Shown here: in pieces, positions 23,806 to 34,111 of the stretch | Layout of the letters: every line of letters starts with the position of its first letter | Numbering within the stretch: position 1 is the stretch's first letter | Assembly (NCBI RefSeq): GCF_010183535.1 | Contig: NC_071331.1 | Location: 1,364,001-1,428,000 of the forward strand | DNA from: Caenorhabditis remanei | Taxonomy: Eukaryota; Nematoda; Chromadorea; Rhabditida; Rhabditidae | DNA length: 64,000 nt | Reading direction: 5' to 3' | Translations under genes and position numbers: made by a program | The notes under the pieces: model-generated | Told to the model about the DNA's origin: nothing | Seen by the model: only the letters and a program-made list of their open reading frames with translations | Database searches by the model: none

Positions 23806-24399
23806 TTCCTCCTTTGGAAGATGTGATGTGGTCTATCGTGGAGTTTTTTGCTCGATATCATACGAATAATTATGTGGGATCTTTTCGGAACGTCAGAATA
23901 GCCTTGGCATCAGTATTGTGCTCTTTTGGCGTTTCCAATTGTCTTTGAGATCACCAACTTGGCTGGATCGACAATCGTAGTCGTTAGACTTTGATTATTA
24001 TGTCGAATGAGTATTGGATTCGCATACGAGGTTCTTCTCCTTCCGTAGGAAGAGATTGAGCCTGAGGACTTTTATGCGATGATATTGATACTGTTGATGT
24101 TAATTTTTATAGATACGTGTGCATCTTTTGTTCTTTCTGAATTACGTCCAGTCGTGATTCCACGATTTGGAAGCTTGTTCGCGATGAACATAACTCAAAT
24201 TGAACAGTGTTTTGTTTTTTGTTAGTAAGAATGAGGGGTGTTAGCCTCGGTGATGGAGCGACTTGAGATGGTGGAAGTCGCGAGTTTGAACTTGACTTTT
24301 ATATCATGAGTAGCTCTTAGATGGGCCTCCGCGGGTCCGTCTTCGGTCATGTTCCGTTCCTTCCCCACTTCGGCTTACAGGACTGCTTGCACCAAGTCG

Positions 24400-24670
24400 T
24401 GTGCCCACGACCCCACACTAGTGGTGTGCCTGTGTGTGTGTCACAGTCTTGATTTCTTTGAGCACTCATGGTATGCGTGCTTTTCTTTGCCCGTAGACTC
24501 GCAGGACCTGACCTACACCTAATCGTGTGCCCACGACTTCACACTAGTGGTGTGCTGTGGGTGAAAGTCAGGGTCCATACGGCAGGCATCCCTAGCCGTT
24601 GGTCTATGTGATCGGGTTCAGAGGGTAGATGGATTTGTGCATCTGGGTTCAGCCGATAGATGAATTTGTG
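24400..24670. repeat. Short tandem and hairpin repeats inside the LTR element
   Basis: CGTGTGCCCACGA...CACACTAGTGGTGTG occurs twice (about 24398 and 24519); both parts are small hairpins. It is followed by a duplicated 'TTTGTGCATCTG'-containing unit of about 35 bp (24630-24670). Confidence 0.6.
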
Positions 24671-24849
24671 CATCTGTGGCTTTTCGACCAATAATTTGTG
24701 ATTGGTCTCAGTTAGTTTTGTTGATTTTATACTCCTCAGTACCTTTTCCACGGGGGAAGAAGGGTGTTAGCTTCTTCCTGAGTTACTTCCAATCATGTGT
24801 CCATGATTTCGAAACTGGAAATTTGTGTCACTCGTTCGCAAAGAATGTA

Positions 24850-25175
24850 ACTCAAACTGAATAGAGCAGTGCGATTCCGTGCACGACTGATAGCACTGAT
24901 TGCTCAGTGGGATTCCGTGTACGACCGATAGCCCTGTTCGAGGAATGGGATTCCGTGTACGCCTGATAGCACTGCTCGAGCGGTGTACCTCGGTGTACAT
25001 TCGATAGCACTGATTGCTCAGTGGGATTCCGTGTACGACCGATAGCCCTGCTCGAGCAATGAGGTTCCGGGTACATTCGATAGCATTGCTCGAACGGTGT
25101 ACCTCGGTGTACATTCGATAGCACTTTGCCAGTGGTATTTTAGTGTACATTCGATAGCACTGTTCCGGACCTTTG
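24850..25175. repeat. Tandem array, about 45-bp degenerate unit
   Basis: Seven or so units built from GTACATTCGATAGCACT / GTACGACCGATAGCCCT alternating with GATTGCTCAGTGGGATTCC or GCTCGAGCGGTGTACC. Both minus-strand open frames here are repeat translations and not evidence of a gene. Confidence 0.75.
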
Positions 25176-26164
25176 CCCGCTAGATACGATCGCGGAGACG
25201 TGGTCGACAAGGACTTATAAGGGGAGTCCTATTTCTTGTCTCCTTTTCATGTCAACGACGCAAAGGTGGGTGACACTAGCGATGCTGGCTTGTCAGCATT
25301 GGTCTTTTGCGGTTAGAAACAGCATTTCATCAGAAGTGATGTAGCAGTAGGCAGTTATGCATTCACAAGGTCTTGTTTAGAATCAGTTATTGTTTCGATT
25401 GGAAATCTTTCTTTGTTATTGAGCATTAAGACGGCAAGGTCACGATCTGTATGACAGAAAGGTCACTATTTCATCCGCGGATCGCCGTCGGACGTTCGTC
25501 TTTGCTATCCGAAAGGACATGCTCTGATCGTTATGAGACTGATTTCAATTTACTCGTTTAGATTCTCATATGATGTGTGACTTCGGAGCAGTAAGCGTGT
25601 CAAAGATGCAATCACTGTGCTTTCCGTTACACGTATATGTATATGAGTATGAATATTTTGCATAACTATCTGCACCGCGGATTTCACGACTGACGTCCTG
25701 CTATCAATCGGTATGGATCCGATACAAGAAAGCAATAAAAACGCCAACCTGTCGGTGGTCTAGGCCGTATTATATCTCGCTATAGTGCAATATTTGAGGA
25801 TCTTAATCAAATCTCAGGGTGCTAGCCCGAAATTTGAATTGCAATTATTGCTACCAACTTGTTGTCTTCACGCTCTTTGCGTATCAGGTTTATAACTCCT
25901 GATACAGACAACCTTCTTCTTCAACAATCTGTAACTGCCACTTATAGACATTTTGTCTTCCGTCAAAGTCACATGCATTGAATGTAAAGGCAACTTGTTG
26001 GGTCTATCGAGAGTTAGCGGCTCTCTAAGATACCATAGTGTCCTGGATACTATTCGGCTTCGTCTGACGACAGTGCCATAGTTTAGAGAATCTATGTATC
26101 AATTTCCATACTTCAACTATAGACCAGCTATAGCCTAACGTTTAGAATATAAATCAACTTGTTT

Positions 26165-26340
26165 TTGTCTCGGAGCCTCTGGAAATTGTCGTTCCTTCGC
26201 CATTTGTTGCGAAGTCGTGACGGTGTTTTCCATGGTTGAGGCTCTTTAACTGTAAAAAAATCAGAAAGGCGTGTGTCTCGAAGCTTATGGCAATTGTCGC
26301 TTCTTCGCCATTTGTTGCGAAGTCGTGACGATGACTTTAT
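26165..26340. repeat. Tandem duplication of about 115 bp
   Basis: TCGCCATTTGTTGCGAAGTC followed by GTGACG occurs at about 26198 and again at about 26307, each preceded by a GTCTCG(G/A)AGC-type lead. Confidence 0.7.
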
Positions 26341-29300
26341 GCCATTTTTTGAAGCTTCTCGACGGTTTTGTCTTATGATCCTACAGAAACGGTGTTTTCC
26401 GCGGATCTCGTTGTTTGAAAATCTTTCAGAAACTGTGGTTTCTGTCTGATCTTGATGTATTTTTTATGTAGATGGTGTTGTTTTCTACATGTATTTGTTT
26501 GAGACATTTGCTCAGTGTCTGTCGATATGTCGTTGACATTATCGATTTTTTATTTGAGCGGTGTCTCTTTTGTTCTCGAGCATCAGAGTTGATGACTCTT
26601 CTGCTTTGGAGCGTGGATCTGTGGAGATTCTGGAGGTTCAGATGTTTCGCTCCTCTCGTGTGAATCTCAAAGTTGTAATTTGTATTTTTTGCGCGCAAAT
26701 CTGCGGCTTATTGGAAAGTTAGTGTGGGTGTATCATCCCCATTTCTCTCTGAGAGCTCATAGACTTCTCAAGTTATAGTGTGATTGCTGCTGGCTCTGTT
26801 GTTTTTGTCAAGATGTCTCATTAATCCCGTTTTCCGTGAGGCGTATCTACTATAAGATATGCGGAGTGTAGTGTATTAGGCGGATATGGGAGTATGTATA
26901 ACAACGATTGCTTTATTAGAAGGGACTCGTCCTTTACTTAACAAAGGTAATGATTCCCTTTCGGGTACAGAGTTAGCATTCTCACGAAGAAGATAGCAAG
27001 GTAAAACAGAAAAAGAAAAACAATTTTTAATTGATCAGCCATTGGTAGAGAGGGCATCTATTCAACCGCGGATTGGAGTTACTTCGTGTGAAGTGTGCTC
27101 GACGTAGTGGCGGAGCTGTACCGGGTGTTTGGATGCGGCTAAAAATCAATAATTGTCATCTGATTTGTTAGATATTGTATACCTTGAATCATTTGAATGG
27201 AAGCTACAGTACAACCGCGGATCGTGTGTGACTGGTGTTGGGACTTGGCTGGTCTTGGCTTCTGGAGCCATCAGTTTGTCCATAAGGTCACAATGTCCTG
27301 TTGTTGACTGTTCGCAGAGCTTTGGCTCGTTTCTGGAAAAACGAATTTTTGTTTCCTTTGTCTGGTTCTCTGCTAATATTTTACCTTTGTGCCAGCTGAT
27401 GGGCTGATTAGGCAGTGGGTGGAGAGTTGAGGCAGCCGCGGGTCGATCTATTGTGGCATCAAAGCCTTTCGAATCGGATTCCGTCTGACTTCTTCTGTTT
27501 CAGAAGTAGATTTTCTTTGCTGCGTGTTGATCACTGCTGGAAAGGTATTGATTTAAGAGTTTGATAATTCTCTTTGTGTTTTACTACCTGGACCGACCTT
27601 CAGAATCTTTGAGATAATGAGGTTTCCGCGGTTCGCACTGATGAATCCATCTGTAGCTGTGATGGTGGCGGAATCGAGTAAGTTCCGATCCGCGGCTTGT
27701 GACGATTCGATGGGGAATCGTAGCTTCTTTTTATCTCATCAGCGGGTCGCGAAGCTGTAAATAGCTCTTTATAGTAATATTATACACTTTTTATAGAGAA
27801 TTTTATCCCTTTCTGGTATATTTAGCAGATTTATCTATTTTTCAGTATATTTCGGCTCAAACTGTATTGATTTGTCAAAATTTCTGACATTTCCGCTAGA
27901 AAGTGAGATATATTGGCCAATACTGCGAAGTATTTGCCCGAATCTCGTTATTTCTTTTGGATTTCATCATGAATCGACAAAATTTATCGATTTTTGGCTC
28001 GAATTACTGATTTTTTGGGACATTTTCAGCGGAAATTCGTTGTTTTTCGCCAAAACGTTGATGGTTTTTAGCCAAAAGCTCATATTTGACGTTTTTAACC
28101 TACAGAAAGTAGGGGTGATACAGAAATATTGCATTCTGATGCACTTCTAGCCGTGAATCTGAATATTTTCAGTGGAAAATATCGATTTTTGGCAATTTTT
28201 GTCGAATTTCTCGAAATTTCTCTTATTTTTGGTGATTTTTTCCGATATTTTTGTGAAAAAACACTTACTGGACTCATGGATATTGCTCATTCCGCGGATC
28301 GAAGACTCTCTGAGTCGTTTGACGACTGCCTTGAACGAGTATCCCGCGGATCGACACGATTTGCTCCGGAATGGGAGTTTTCCACGAATGTTGTCCATTT
28401 TTTCACTGAAATTAAATTCAGAATTATTTTTATATTGATATTTTTCAAGAAATCTCACGAAAAGTTAACGACAATACGGAAATACACAAAAATTATTTTA
28501 GGCCGAGCGCGAAATTATTTAATTTCAGTTGCGCGTAAGCTCATGTGTATCATGGTCCGCAGTGACACGCGCATTGCGTACAATGACACGCGCACTGCGT
28601 ACCGTAGTCCGATTTAACCATTAATTCGGTGTCGATTTACGGAGACTCAAGAATGAGTGATTTTGAGCATTCCGGAGGGGAAATTGCTCGTCCGCGGAAG
28701 GGAACTTGAATTATTCCATACGGGGACTAATATTCTGATCTCTGAAATGGAAATTCTTAGTATTCCCGGGGGGGATACGTATTTTTCAGCGAATTTTCCA
28801 TATCGGAACACTGTCACAGGCGCCACCTGATCGATTTATCGAGTTTTCAACTCAATTTCAACCATTTTTCGCAGAATTCCCCGGGGAAAACACGAGTCGA
28901 ATGGAATTATTTACGAAATTATGCTGGCGACGGCTTCTGGAAATTGCATATTGCCTTCGTCACTGCTGCTAGCTCATTTTTCAGCTCTTCGACTACGGAT
29001 TCTTCCTCTGTGACATTCGTGTCCTCGAGATTTGAAGAAAATTCAGCCGCGGATGAAAAACTAGACAGCATATAAACGGATTATAACGAATAAAAGAGAG
29101 AATGACGAGAAATTTTCGCAATTTTACTAAATTTTTTCGTTTTTGATGGATCAGAGTATTCTGAAGCCACTATCGCTACTCACTAGCCTGACATTTACCG
29201 AAAGGGAAGCCGACTCGGTTCTTTTTACAGTTAGCGCCGCTCTCATATCGATAACTGCTCATAGACGTAAAATAGTCTAATTGGAGCTATTCCCGGCATG

Positions 29301-29420
29301 TTTCTTGGAGTTTTGCATCACAGTGGACACAAAAAACGACTACTCCGAAACAGCTCTGAGAAAAATATAAGAAAATCGATAAATTAAAGAGAGCGGCGGG
29401 TCACTGGCCAATCATTACAA

Positions 29421-29443
29421 GAATGAACGGTCGTTATGCACCA
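29421..29443 (-). promoter_or_regulatory. Candidate primer binding site of the 10.2 kb element
   Basis: Immediately inside the right LTR, the minus strand reads TGGTGCATAACGACCG. Leading TGG is expected for pairing with a tRNA CCA end; TGGTGCAT would fit a tRNA ending ATGCACCA. Only the first eight bases match a Gly-type tRNA end as I remember it. Confidence 0.55.
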
Positions 29444-30165
29444 TGTGGAGGCGGGCCTTAAATGCGGTCGGAGACAGACCCGCTCCTGAGAAAATCTTCC
29501 CTAACTGGTTAAACGTGTCAGAAATAACGGCTAATAATGTGAGGATGAGCGGTGCGACAACAGAACACAGTTTTAAGACATTGACCCATTTATTACGATA
29601 GATTTAGTTAGTATAATTCAATATTTAGTAAAGCGTCCTGCTGGATGTGCCGCGGGTCGAAAAGTAGACGAATGAGCGTTCACAACCGCGGATCGCTTGC
29701 AAATGGCCTAAAGGGCCTAAAAAGGGCGATTATTCACTCTCCCAAGCGTCAGTAGCGCATAAAATGGGCTAAAATAGTCCGGAAAATGATAGGATCTATT
29801 TAGCCGACACTTTCACACTCGTCACGTTACCGGACGACCGGAAGAGGCAACCACTCTCGTCAATTTAGACTGAGCAATGAGGAGGCGCGGCGGCCGCTAC
29901 GCGACCGCTCGCGGCTGAGTGGAGCGCGTTTACTGACTCAACGGGTTTAGAGCGGTAATTCAAATTAGAATTAATTGAATATTCCTGATAACAGGTGATT
30001 GAAAAGAGAGAAATAAAGTGAATTAGTGAACAGATTGGAACAATGTTGAAATAAGAGATTAGTAAGGCGATGATGAGCCTAGTTTTGCGGGGAAAACCAT
30101 GTGGGGCTCATCATTCAGCCTTTCAGTTGTCGACAATTTTGTCTTTGGGGAAATAGTTGACAACA
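29444..30165 (-). repeat. LTR (5' LTR in element orientation)
   Basis: 722 bp, reading as identical to 19976-20697, followed directly by the TSD GGCGC and then the interrupted upstream block of CAP-like copy C. Confidence 0.95.
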
Positions 30166-31036
30166 GGCGCTGCAGTTCCGATGCACTTTTTTTTTCAAAA
30201 AATGGCTCTAATTCGCGGAAAGGAGCGTGGCTAATCGGAGGGGACTTTCGAATGCATTCGTTTAGTCGTTCTTGTTTGCTTTCTGTTCAAAGTCTTTGGA
30301 TTTTTGAAAGATTTTAGCTGTTTCAAAATGTTGATAAGAAATACATTGAATAATTCTTTACATTGTGCTCCGCTGATAATGAGCTTATCTCTTTCAGGTA
30401 AATCCATCTTCTCAATTGTGTTTCTTCTCCAAAAAAAAAGATGCTCAACTTCTTCCTTCCCATCATACTGCTGTTTACGGGTAAACACTACCACTATCCC
30501 TTATAGTCTCTGATTATAAGATTTTCAGCATCAACGGTTTCCGCGTCACCAGCCGCTCTCCACACCGGGTTCCAACAAAAGAGCTTAGAGTACATCAACT
30601 CCTTCCGCAGTCGATTTGCCCATGCAGCACAGATTGCTAACATGCAAAAAATGGTGAGGTTATGGCTGCCTATGGACTTTAATCCCCTATTTTTAGAGGT
30701 ACAATCGAACACTGGAAGCGACAATCCAGAATTTCACATCAAGCTGTGACCTTCTGGACAACATGGAGGATATGCCCACGTATGCTATTCTGGACAAAAA
30801 ATTTATCGACAACCACATTCTGCAGACCGAAACACATCAAGATCATCTTGAGGCATACGAAGATTATATTATATAAAAATGTTCTTGGGACCGGATCGTA
30901 CTGTGACTCATATTCTGCATCCATTGGCTACCCAAGTCGGTTGTGCATTGATGGCTACTCCATGTAAATGGCCGAGAGGTCATGAGGAATGGTTGACAAT
31001 CGGCCAGATTCAAACCATCTGTCTAGTCGGGAAAGT
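30166..31036 (+). pseudogene. CAP/SCP-like copy C with split upstream region, frameshift and lost last exon
   Basis: 30166-30340 is the right part of the upstream block split by the LTR element. Exons are 30441-30480 (signal peptide MLNFFLPIILLFTG), 30529-30653 and 30697-31036. Exon 2 keeps AAG where copy B has TAG. Exon 3 is 340 nt instead of 335: five extra bases and substitutions around 30865-30880 create a TAA at 30874-30876, after the HQDHLEAYE block. The rest of exon 3, with GCALMATPCKWPRG, is readable out of frame. No exon 4 follows; the DNA becomes repeat R at about 31100. The 10.2 kb insertion lies about 275 bp before the ATG. Confidence 0.75.
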
Positions 31037-31099
31037 GTAAGTTTAGACATCTAAAGTTTTTGCACAGTTCTTACAACTGCGCTCCACCGAAATCTCCTA

Positions 31100-31590
31100 A
31101 AAGTTTGATTGAGTAGAAATTTCGTCGTTTTATAACTTTTAGTCTTGGAAAACTTTTCAAGTAATTAAAGCTTAACGGTCACGAAAACCCTTTATTTAAA
31201 AAAAACTCAGAAGTTCCGACCGGACCCTTTTCAATGAATTCAGTTTAAAAAATCATTCCAGATTGCAGATTTTTTTTCATTTTTAGTAGACTGTGTTATC
31301 CGAAAACTAAATCGGTTCAAATTTTTAAAGCGCATATGGCACTTCTCTTCAATTTTCTGCTTTGAAAGATAGAGTATACCTTCTTTTCCCATTTCTAAAA
31401 GCTATCCAATATTTTTTTTTTGAAAATCAGGTGCTCGAAGAAAGAGAATCAGAAACCGCATGATTGAGTGAGTATTCTTTCTCTTCTCCCCACAGAAAAT
31501 GAGGAAAAACCAACGGCACCACATCTTTTAAAACTTTTTGCACTTTTTTCTTTTAGGACAGCTGCTGGAGTCCGTGATGCCACAAGATAA
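31100..31590. repeat. Dispersed repeat R, copy 2
   Basis: AT-rich repeat ending GACAGCTGCTGGAGTCCGTG...ATGCCACAAGATAAG. Reverse-complement partner at 39080-39560, where it likewise abuts the 3' flank of a CAP-like copy. Hence 31100-32520 and 37704-39560 are inverted copies of one larger unit. Confidence 0.75.
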
Positions 31591-31727
31591 GTTTGAATTT
31601 TCTGATACATTAGGTTTATTCAAAACTTCAAACCCCTTAAAATATTTTTGAAACAGAGAAGATTACAATAAAACTGATTGCAAAGAAAGCAATGTTTTTG
31701 ATTTTCAGGTTAACAGTACAACTCAAA

Positions 31728-32518
31728 TTAAAAATTATCGCAAACACAGCTGTCCTTCGAAACACATAGTCCATCTTTTTGTCCTTCCAAGCATTTCGAT
31801 CCTGGCGTTCCATAGATCCTCCCGTTTCCTTCGATTGCGGCACTGAAAATATATATTATTAATTTAATAGTGTATTAGCGAGGTACGCTTCTTACAACCG
31901 CGATTTATTGAAACCAAAGAAAAGAACCATTTTTCTAGGAGATTTCGGTGGAGCGCAGTTCTAAGAACTGTGCCGAGCTATACACATGTCTGAAAACTTT
32001 AGATGTCTAAACTTACACTTCTCCGACAAGGCAGATGGTTTGAATTTTGCCGATTGTCGGCCATTCCTCATGACCTCTCGGCCATTTACATGGTGAAGCC
32101 ATCAATGCGCAACCGACCTGTGTAGCCAATGGATGCAGAATATGAGTCACAGTACGATCCGGTCCCAAGAGAATCTCAATATGATATTCGTATACCTCAA
32201 GATGATCTTGATGTGTTTCGGTCTGCCGAATGTGGCTGTCGATAAATTTTTTGTCCAGAATAGCATACGTGGGCATATCCTCAATTTCGTCCAGAAGGTC
32301 ACAGCTTGAAGTATAATTCTGGATGGCTGCTTCCAATTTGCGATTATATCTCTGAAAATAGAGGGTTAAAGACATAGGCAGCCCTAAACTCACCATTTTT
32401 TGCTTGTTAGCAATCTGAGCTGCATTGGCGAATCGACTGCGGAATGAGTTGATGTGCTCTAAGCTCTTTTGTTGAAACCCGGTGTGGAGAGCGGCTGGTG
32501 ACGCGGAGACCGTTGATG
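31728..32518 (-). pseudogene. CAP/SCP-like copy D, minus strand, lacking exon 1
   Basis: Exons on the minus strand: 32518-32394 (125 nt), 32351-32017 (335 nt) and 31842-31728 (115 nt), with GT/AG introns of 42 and 174 bp. All three are in frame with no stop, encoding the SFRSRFANAAQIAN region, YNRKLEAAIQNYTSSCDLLD, GCALMASPCKWPRG and the tail GSKCLEGQKDGLCVSKDSC. Similarity to the other copies ends at about 32546, within intron 1. The signal-peptide exon is therefore missing and no replacement start is seen. AATAAA on the minus strand at 31620-31615. This is the cleanest copy of the mature protein in the window. It could be functional only if a new first exon exists upstream. Confidence 0.7.
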
Positions 32519-32742
32519 CTGAAAATTTTATAATCAGAGACTATAAGTGACCCCTTTATTTTTTCACAGATTCATGATTTATCCAAAGCGATAAAAAGCT
32601 CTAATTCCTCTTGATAATTTCCAAAAATCTATGTTTCAAAAACGTTGTAACTCAATAAACGGTTCTCAGTTAATAATCAGAACATGTCTCCAATGAATAC
32701 ATTTAATTTCTTTCAATTCACTTTCAGAATTCTTTTTTTTTT

Positions 32743-32943
32743 CATAGTTGTCAAGGCCCGTTCCTTGACAACTATGAAAAAATTCAAAAATAATTACATT
32801 TTCGATGAAAAATTAAAAAATTTCGGAAAAAAAATTGGAAAAAAAGGTCATTATTTGAAGCCGGGCCTTGAAAATTTACTACAGGCTCGGCCCGGCCCGG
32901 GCCTTCGGGCCTTGCCGGGCCTTGCCGGGCCTTGACAACTATG
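32743..32943. mobile_element. hAT-like element, AAGGCCCG word family
   Basis: Termini CATAGTTGTCAAGGCCCG / GGGCCTTGACAACTATG, related to but distinct from the CATACTTGTCA family. The right half carries GGCCTTGCCGGGCCTTGCC words. A second inverted end at 32755-32777 makes a 34-bp hairpin at the left terminus. The flanking 8-mers TTTTTTTT and ATTTTTTT are nearly the same but uninformative. Confidence 0.7.
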
Positions 32944-33186
32944 ATTTTTTTGATGTGTCTACTCAATTTCTGTTTCAAGCAGGTGCCTAAATGAGTTTGA
33001 TTTCTCGAGTTTGTTTAGAAAGAATTGAAATTAAATATTATTTTCAGTTTTATGATTTTGGGAGAACAGTCTATATTCATCACACACAACATAGTACTTC
33101 AATTTTAACGGTAAAGTGGTGAACCTGAAACTGGCTATTATGTATTGAAAAGATCTGTAGTTCAAATGTTTTTATTACCAGAACGG

Positions 33187-33236
33187 GTTTTGTTTTGGAA
33201 TCAAAAATTGAGTTTTGTTTTGGAATCAAAAATTGA
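33187..33236. repeat. 25-bp tandem duplication
   Basis: The unit beginning GTTTTGTTTTGGAATC occurs twice back to back with no difference. Confidence 0.85.
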
Positions 33237-33789
33237 GACAAAGTTAATACTTAACAATAAGAGACAATCTGAAGAAAGAAACAGAAAGAAATTTTCAGAA
33301 GACAAGTGGAAATGATAGCAAAAATAGAAAGATAAGAACACATAATGTTTCGAAATAATTTATTTATAAACAGAAAAGAGTATCATTTGATTCAAGTTGG
33401 ATCAAGTAAAAATCAGACTATTCATTATTTTCAGAATGAAGACAATACATTATTTTCGTGATATATTTATTACGCACAGCAGCAAAAACTTGTTTTTGTT
33501 TCGAGTTTATTTTTTTGAATGAATGGTAACTGAAAAGTAAATATTTTCAGACCGTACAAATGTTATTCAGTTTCACAGTCTTGGTAATTAATTGACGCTG
33601 TGATTTTGGATATTAAAGCGTTATTTTCCATGTTCTTTTCTAATTTTTTATTCTAAAGTGATCAAATACTTTTGACAGTAATTCTTCTTCATAATTTTAA
33701 AATATCTATGTTTCAAAAACGTTTTATTGCCAATAAATCGTGAATGTACTCTGATGATGTAATTGAAAATTGGTTCAAATAATTATAAT

Positions 33790-34111
33790 CATACTTGTCA
33801 CGGGCCGGGCCGGCCCAAAATCAGGAAAAATCTCGGCCCGGCCCGGCCCGCTCGGCCCGTTTTAAAACAGTTTTCGAAACATTTTTGAAAATTTGATGTT
33901 TTTTTGGAAATTTTGATGTTTTTTTGGAAATTTTTTGAAAAAAAAAGGTTTTCGAATAAAACTTCAAAATTTAATAAAAAGGTAAATATGTATGATAATT
34001 TAAGCATTTTTACTCTAAATTTTCGAAAAATTTCAGAAAATTGTGTTACAAAATGAGCACACATTTTTGAATCCGAGCCGGGCCGGGCCGGCGCGATTTT
34101 TGACAAGTATG
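33790..34111. mobile_element. hAT-type element, GGCCCGG word family, copy 3
   Basis: Termini CATACTTGTCA / TGACAAGTATG and GGGCCGGGCC words, as at 12704 and 16035. The core is different, with repeated TTTTTTGGAAATTTTGATG. Flanking 8-mers ATTATAAT / ATTTTAAT form a TSD with one mismatch. Confidence 0.8.

Larger units (their letters stand above)
19976..30165 (-). mobile_element. 10.2 kb LTR retrotransposon, BEL/Pao-like, coding region decayed
   Basis: Two 722-bp LTRs (19976-20697 and 29444-30165) start TGT and end ACA, and read as identical throughout. They are flanked by the perfect 5-bp TSD GGCGC (19971-19975 and 30166-30170). A primer-binding-site-like TGGTGCATAACGACCG lies next to the right LTR on the minus strand, so the element reads right to left. 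No polypurine tract is evident before its 3' LTR. No open frame exceeds about 162 codons in 8.7 kb. Recognisable minus-strand scraps are a zinc-knuckle-like motif at about 23.1 kb and an integrase C-terminal-like RAVSQLIPLE at about 21.2 kb. The BEL/Pao call rests on that motif and on the 5-bp TSD. Young LTRs with a dead interior suggest a non-autonomous derivative mobilised in trans. Confidence 0.85.

Noticed and set aside
24236..24300. Possible tRNA-like stretch (GTGTTAGCCTCGG ... GAGTTTGAACTTG)
   Set aside because: The B-box-like match is weak and no acceptor pairing was found.
24767..25210. 147-codon minus-strand frame with repeated CYRMYTEVHRSS
   Set aside because: Translation of the tandem array inside the LTR element; two frames are open because the unit lacks stops.
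20182..29700. CRISPR-like reading of the dispersed CCGCGGATCG motif
   Set aside because: Irregular spacing, a 10-12 bp motif only, no spacer regularity and a eukaryotic context.
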